A DNA stretch of 64,000 bases from Teratosphaeria epicoccoides. Its lineage: Eukaryota > Ascomycota > Dothideomycetes > Mycosphaerellales > Teratosphaeriaceae. A program made the translations under genes and the position numbers. The DNA is taken from NCBI GenBank assembly GCA_021401465.1, contig JADDMT010000024.1, positions 248,001 through 312,000 of the forward strand, read 5' to 3'. The notes beneath the pieces were generated by a model that saw nothing but the letters and a program-made list of their open reading frames with translations, ran no database searches and was not told the DNA's origin. Below are positions 58,588 through 64,000 of this stretch, in pieces. Position 1 is the stretch's first letter. The number at the start of each line of letters is the position of its first letter.

Positions 58588-58740
58588 TCAACTTCTGATG
58601 GTCTCCCCGAGCCCGAACAGCTCCTGATCCACCTCTTGCCGATCCACCTCCCCAAGCACGCAATACATCTGGTCAATGAACATCGAGATCAAATTGCCAA
58701 TGGCTGTGAGCTGCTTGCTATTAGCTTCTTGCAATGAACA
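58588..58740 (-). pseudogene. Second, decayed copy of the small SLQxAN family
   Basis: Fifty residues (CSLQEANSKQLTAIGNLISM, then FIDQMYC and an acidic tail) align without gaps to the frame ending at 57609 over SLQ.AN..Q..AIG.....FID...C. Two codons upstream of the Cys the frame meets a TAA, and no start is near, so this is a fragment. The two copies lie about 0.9 kb apart in the same orientation. Confidence 0.45.
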
Positions 58741-59680
58741 GTCTTAGCACCGCAGACATGGGCGCTTTCAGGTACTAGTTGATCTTAAACAAATCAACAG
58801 TTTATGAGAGCAAGATCCGCGAAACAGATTCCTTTAACCGTTAGCTTCGGAATGCACTTTTTACTTTTTCGAAAGATAGAATGCTAAGTATAGAATCATG
58901 CCTTCGAAGTTCCCCCCCTCTAAAATGTAGGGCTTAGCATAGTGACGACTTCGACACCGTGGCAAAATTGTTTTCGACAAACTACAATCTCGTGTTGAAG
59001 GCCGGTCCTTCACTATCTGCTCCGAGCTTGAACGACTGCTGGAGACCAGAAGATTGTGCCAACCTTGTTCTGCAGCCTGAGGAAGCAAGCAGTTGCCAAT
59101 ATATGTCGCCCAAAAAGCTCTCACAACACTCGAGTCCCGTAACGTCAATCAAACATGGCTTGCCAGTGGCTTGCCCGAGCGGCTTGCCTAACTACAGTTC
59201 GCCAACCACGCATCTTCCCACGGCCGGGCGTTCACGTTTGGCTGCGCGTTTGGGTAGCACCCGTTGTCTTGTTCCTTGCAAGGGAATGCCTTCAAAAAAG
59301 CTTGATTCAGCAAATGCGCTTCCCTTTGGATATCCATGACTGGATCGATAAGATGAGCTGCCCCATACCAAATGGCACCACTGCGCCTTGCCACCGGCGG
59401 CTTTCTGTTCCTCGTTCGGCTGGCACGTCCCTCCCCCTACCGATATCTCCTGCGTTCGGGTTATCTGTTTGCAGTTCTGCGTTGAGATGTCAGTACAAAG
59501 CCTATCTTAGATGGCGCATCTTGTAAATGATGATCAGATGCTTACCCAAGCCAACGCACTATCAAGTAGGAACGCGACGGTGGTCAAGATCATGCCCGAC
59601 TTCATGGCTCTTGTCGAGTTCGAGAAAACTGGATTTCGGCGGCAAAAAGAAGGTTGCATACAATCATTCATAGACGAGAT

Positions 59681-59751
59681 AGAGGGAGAGCACCGGACCC
59701 TTTGAGAGGGAGAGCACCGGACCTTTAAGAGGGAAAGCACCGGACCTTTAT
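59681..59751. repeat. 23-24 bp minisatellite, three copies
   Basis: Three head-to-tail copies of AGAGGGAGAGCACCGGACCT followed by TTA/TTG, starting at 59681, 59705 and 59728. Copies differ at one to three positions. Confidence 0.9.
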
Positions 59752-59791
59752 AGTGAAGTACTATCGCACATCTCAAGCTCGACTGACGTAT

Positions 59792-59960
59792 ACCTCCAGC
59801 ATCACTTCTCTCGGCGACATGGGCAACGAAGCAACGACACGAGCTCAAGCGCAACCAATGAAACCTCCAGCATCAGTTGTTTGGCAATGAAGCAACAACG
59901 CATGAAGCAACGACGCAAGCTAAAGCTCGACCCATGAAACCTCCAGCATAAGTGTCTCGC
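59792..59960. repeat. 71-76 bp imperfect tandem repeat
   Basis: ACCTCCAGCAT recurs at 59792, 59863 and 59939. Between the copies are matching words GCAACGAAGCAACGAC / GCAATGAAGCAACAAC and AGCTC...CATGAA. This gives two units plus a partial third. No coding sense is seen. Confidence 0.75.
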
Positions 59961-61497
59961 GATGGCGTTGACGTCGTGGGCACTAAATAAATGACGTGAG
60001 CGGCAGTGACTTCGAATGAGATCTTTTTATTCGCAATGTCCAAGACTTTTGTGTTCTAGATTTTGGCATACCTGCGTCTGGGTACGACAATCATCAAACT
60101 TAGCGTCGTGATCCGCTACAGTGACCATCGAGGCGGCGAGGTCGGTTTCTCGGTTGATGTGTGATCATCACACTCAGGCTAAAGCGACAGCTTTTACATT
60201 GCAAGTGCCTTGTACGTGAGAGGGGTGATGAAGCAGAACACCGTCCTGTATCTAAGGTATGCGAAAGGCATATGTCTGGGCAGTGTCGGCACGCTGACTG
60301 GGCGCGATCACGGTCGACCAACAGCCTATTTTGATCCCTCGAGTCGCTCTGACATAGACCGACTTGGCATAAGCGATAGCACATGCACGTGTACAACAAG
60401 TTCACGGGAATTGCCATAGCCGATACGGGCGATGAAATTGAATGAAGGCTGGCAAGGGAGTCCACCTGTACGTGGTGCTAGCTACAAACCTCCTGCTTCA
60501 CAGGAGAGCTCAGAGATTACAGACACCTCGAAAGGCACTCCTTAAAGGGCAGTACAGCGCGGGATGTCCTCTCTACGACCTAGGATTCGCCAACTCCGGT
60601 ATTTTCAGCCACTCAGTGCGCTAAGCACAGGAACCTATTGGGACCAGAGCGATCACATACAATACGACAAATCAACGACAACATAGAGTAGCACGCTGAG
60701 TACAAGAGAAGTAGGGTCCTCTATAAGGGCAAAGGCAAGCCTTTCTTAAGCCTGGAAAGGAGCACCTAGAAAGGAGCCGCCGGAACACAGTTGCAACGAT
60801 AAGTGCCAGTCCCACGACGCTGGAACGTCCAACTGCGTCCTTCTGTCATACCTCTGCTGGCTTCCAAGTGTCTGGGATGTTACTACAGCGGAATTGATGA
60901 GCTTGAGGGTCGCGATTATTTCTTCTAACAGCACTTAGAGCAATGGTATGCCTATCATTCAGCAGCTGCGAAGCCAGCCATCGACATATCAGCCGGCTAC
61001 AGAAAGCACTCCCGCTAGCAATCGAGCAACAGCGTGACATCGGAGAGAACAGGTATCGTTGATGTTCCTCCGCCTATTCTCCAGAGTTCGGACTTTCACG
61101 TCCTTGTAGACAGTGGAGTTTTACGTCTTTGCAGACAGTGAGATGGGGACAGCTAGTCTTATGCCATCTGTGCACCGACAGCTCTCCTTGCACTAGCCTA
61201 CCTTACTTTGGGTGTATGTGACTAAAGGAGTCGGGCTACCATAGGGTCAGCAACACGGTAGAGTAGCAAATTGAATGAACACATGCATTCAAGCCCTCCT
61301 GGATCAACGTTGGCGCTTATCGATAACGCAATGCCGGTGTGCATGGCTTTATGGTGACGTCGACTACATGCGATACTTGGATGCCATCATACCTGAAGCA
61401 GTAACGAGCTCACGACATGAGCCCAAAAGAAGGCCCTAAATAGAACCACATGCAGAAGGTCATCCATCAAATACATGTACCACTCCCCACCCTCCCC

Positions 61498-62209
61498 ATG
61501 TCCTTCGTCCGCCCCATCATCAGTGCAGCCCGCCGTTCACTCCTCCCCGTATCCAGGATCACGGCCTGCAACCAACCTATTTCTCGTGCATTCACAGCAA
61601 CAGCAATCACCATGGGCAAAGACAGCAAGCTCTCCGACCAGCCGCCCAAGCATGAGATGGTCTATTTCCCCGGCTTGACCTCCAAAGTGCGATCGTTCAA
61701 GCAATTCCGAACCGTGATGCACACAGGCCTCTACAGCCAAGTCGTAACCATGGAGATCCCCATCGGCGGCGACATCGGCGATGAAGTCCACGCCGTCGAC
61801 CAAGTGCTCATCTTCACCAGCGGAGAGGGCAAAGCCACAGTCGCTGGCAAGGACCAGGTACCGCCCCCCCCCCCTCCCCCAGCCTCTTCACAATTCCAAC
61901 GTGCTGACATCAAAGCAGGATGTCAAAGCCAGCGACGTCGTCGTGGTCCCTGCTGGCACTCAACACCAGTTCGTCAACACTTCCAAGACGCAGCCGCTGG
62001 AGCTCGTGACGATCTACAGTCCTGCGGAGCACGACCCGAGGACTTTCCATGAGACGAAGGAGGAGGGTGACGAGGAGGAGGACCATGGGGAGGATGAGGC
62101 GCCGGAGTGGAGCCAGCAGGGTAAGGAGTTTAATGAGAAGAAGGGACTGGTGAAGGAAAGTGGGGGGCCGTATCAGGGCGGAGATGATGGGAGGCATCAG
62201 AAGTCGTGA
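61498..62209 (+). CDS. Cupin-domain protein, probably mitochondrial
   Basis: Exons 61498-61857 and 61919-62209 (61-nt intron, phase 0) encode 216 aa. The first 40 residues (SFVRPIISAARRSLLPVSRI and on) are Arg/Ser/Ala-rich without acids, like a mitochondrial presequence. A single cupin domain follows: IGGDIGDEVHAVDQVLIFTS, GEGKATVAG and VVVPAGTQHQFVNTS, whose two His-bearing motifs could hold a metal. The C-terminal 60 residues are very acidic, then glycine-rich (EEGDEEEDHGEDEAPEW type). Bacterial single-cupin relatives are mostly of unknown function, so none is assigned. An ATG at 61450 would add 16 residues; the ATG at 61498 gives the cleaner presequence. The intron carries a long C run just after its donor. 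Confidence 0.85.
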
Positions 62210-62522
62210 GGAGATCGTGTGATAGGGGTAGGATTTGCTTTAGGAAAGGGATGGATGAGATTCTTGAACGGACTTAGGCAGTCATCCATCGTCCTCAGGT
62301 ATCTGTGCTTCATCCTAATGTACGGATCAAATGGTCGGCGATACAAAGGTCACTCACCCTCACTAGACTATGCCACCCCTGAAATACATACCGCAAATGC
62401 CAGAGGTCCTTACGGAGAGATGGACATGAGAAGGCCGGGCCTGCCTCCCTTGCTCTGTCATCCAGCCGCTGTGAGGACTTCTCCGGAAACAATCGCGGTT
62501 ACTGTAAAGACTGCCAAGCTGT

Positions 62523-64000
62523 TCAGAGTGCAACAGCGGAAACACCTGTGCTGCTAGATTCGTCAGTGCTAAAACTGAAGTAGAGTGTGTCGCGCAACTT
62601 CTCATGCGGCTCGTTCAATTCAAAGTTTGCACGGCGCAGTCGGGATATTTTCATCCCGACAATCCGACTCCATATCCACAAGCCTCTCGGCATGGTCAAA
62701 AAGTCCGCTCCGCGCAGAAGTGGGTCGAGAGGTGGCAAAATACCTCTTGATACCGCGGCTGCTAGCTGGGACTCCTGCGAGGAAGACAACAGCAGCACCA
62801 TGGCATCAGACCGAAAGAGAGTGATCCTGCTCACAAATTCGCTGCGCTTTTCCATGATCTGCCGCATGAACTTCTCAGACAATAGATCAAATTTCAATGC
62901 ACCACGGGCAATGGTCTTGTGCAGGCTCACGCCGTGGTAATAGTCATGTGAGGCTTCGGAAGCTTGTGCGATGAAGGCCCCCAAGTACCAGGACTCAGCT
63001 CCAGACCGAGCCGCCCTATCGCCAGATTGAGTACTGCTCAGTGGAGTGATGTGGAGCGCGAGACTCAGATTATCAGAGCTACCGTCTTCCGAATTGCAAG
63101 CAGGGATTCTGCTTAGCTGCTGACCGGCGAAGTGAGTCACGGACCGTGGTCGTTTGCCGGGCAGGCGCTCCGGGGGCTTGTGACACAGCAACGACCAAAT
63201 ACTGTGTTCTAAGGTGCTGATCGCAGATCTTCTTGAGCGCTTTCTCCGTAGCAGACTCCTAGGCGTCGTCACCATGGCCGATGACAAAGACACCTGAAGG
63301 CCATCTGTATCGGATGCATGACGAGCAAGTTTGTGTTGCCAAAGTCTTGAAGACTTGGCTTCTCCGAGGTGCTGCAGAATCGCGTTGTCTCGTTCCACAT
63401 TCCCAACCTTGTAGGTGATGACTTTCGTTGCGAGGTCAGTCGTGAAGTCTTGAAATAAGCATTCCAGCGATCTCTGATCCGGGTCCGACAAATACAACCT
63501 TGAATCGATCCTCGACATTCGCTGATGGCTTTAGTGCTGTCGATATGGCCAAATTTGGCTTGAGTCTGCACACTGGCGTTGCTGGAATATGACTAGTCTG
63601 GCCGTTCCCGCCGTGAAGCTGACCCTCATTTCCCGCCACATCTCCAGAACCCTTGAGCGTCAACAGCTCGCTTTGGATCGCTGGGCTCAATGGACCGGAG
63701 AGAGGCTGACCAGGCTCGATCAGGCAGAGCTCTGCAGGTACAAATTGTGCTGAGTTGATGGTAACGATATTGATGCACGGAGGATGTGGAGCCTGTAGAC
63801 TGATGCCCGCGAACGAGTAGTGCTGCACAATGGTCTGGTGTGCCAAGGCCCGAGCGGCTTCGCGAACAATTGACCTGCAGTGAACGAAGAACTGCCAGAA
63901 ATGCATCTATTAGCCGAGCCCATGTCACAAAGGACTTTGATCCTGACGCCCAGCATTGACGCTCTTGTCAGCCGTGCAACGGCTGCGATCGACAAGGATG
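62523..64000 (-). CDS. Unrecognised protein, partial, leaving the window
   Basis: A minus-strand gene whose 5' end lies beyond position 64000. The last segment, open from an ATG at 63518 to the stop at 62523 (331 aa), contains SLECLFQDFTTDLATKVITY and SLALHITPLSS. Upstream, in another frame, SIVREAARALAHQTIVQHYS and PPCINIVTINSAQFVPAEL look coding (63436-63870), and a third piece (IAAVARLTRASMLGVRIKVL) lies at the edge. They probably belong to one gene split by introns, but I could not find splice pairs that join all three in phase. No domain is recognised. The segments could instead belong to two genes. Confidence 0.45.

Larger units (their letters stand above)
58741..61497. other. Gene-poor interval with short repeats
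   Basis: 2.75 kb with no gene I can support. A plus frame at 59155-59526 has a hydrophobic start and several cysteines but no recognised domain or splice partner. Two small tandem arrays lie inside it (annotated separately). The end of the interval must hold the promoter of the cupin gene. Confidence 0.45.

Overview
This window is nuclear DNA of a filamentous ascomycete (Pezizomycotina). The basis is many short GT-AG introns (mostly 45-120 nt) with CTAAC-like branch points, together with fungal families: a Zn2Cys6 activator, Ssk1 response regulator, HET/ankyrin protein, BTB protein with a cysteine-rich tail, and a DUF8032-like protein. A Dothideomycete such as a Mycosphaerella relative is my guess from general protein character; nothing here proves it. 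No rRNA, tRNA, CRISPR array or intact transposon was found.

Layout. 0.2-3.2 kb: an amino-acid permease and a tyrosine phosphatase, convergent, with 38 bp between stops. 3.2-10.5 kb: no convincing gene, then a long leader. 10.5-24 kb is the densest stretch: a DUF8032-type nuclear protein, F-box protein, Cu/Zn superoxide dismutase, transaldolase, AhpD-like protein, mitochondrial succinyl-CoA:3-ketoacid CoA-transferase and a 2EXR/F-box-like protein. 25-29.3 kb is a graveyard of three damaged genes: an ornithine decarboxylase lacking its C-terminal domain, a cytochrome P450 relic, and a HET-ankyrin gene with a nonsense codon, a frameshift and no NACHT region. 29.7-35.4 kb: a large mitochondrial PPR-type protein divergent from a small COX7a-like protein, then a BTB protein. 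36.9-40.6 kb: a Zn2Cys6 activator and a small velvet-like protein. 40.6-52 kb is gene-poor apart from an NTF2-like protein and an aquaporin. 52-54.9 kb: SSK1. 55.6-61.4 kb: a broken beta-lactamase-fold gene, a degenerate GTCAAC-rich repeat tract, a small decayed paralogous family and minisatellites. 61.5-64 kb: a mitochondrial cupin protein and an unrecognised gene leaving the window.

How the genes relate. There is no biosynthetic cluster. Several neighbours share physiology: SOD1 and transaldolase (superoxide removal and pentose-phosphate flux) lie in tandem, and the PPR protein and COX7a-like subunit share a 299-bp divergent promoter and both point to the mitochondrion. Ssk1 and the aquaporin both fit osmotic adaptation but lie 4.5 kb apart.

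Gene models were built by hand from splice signals and reading phase. Several depend on very small exons (25 nt in the permease, 10 nt in SOD1) that automatic models may miss.
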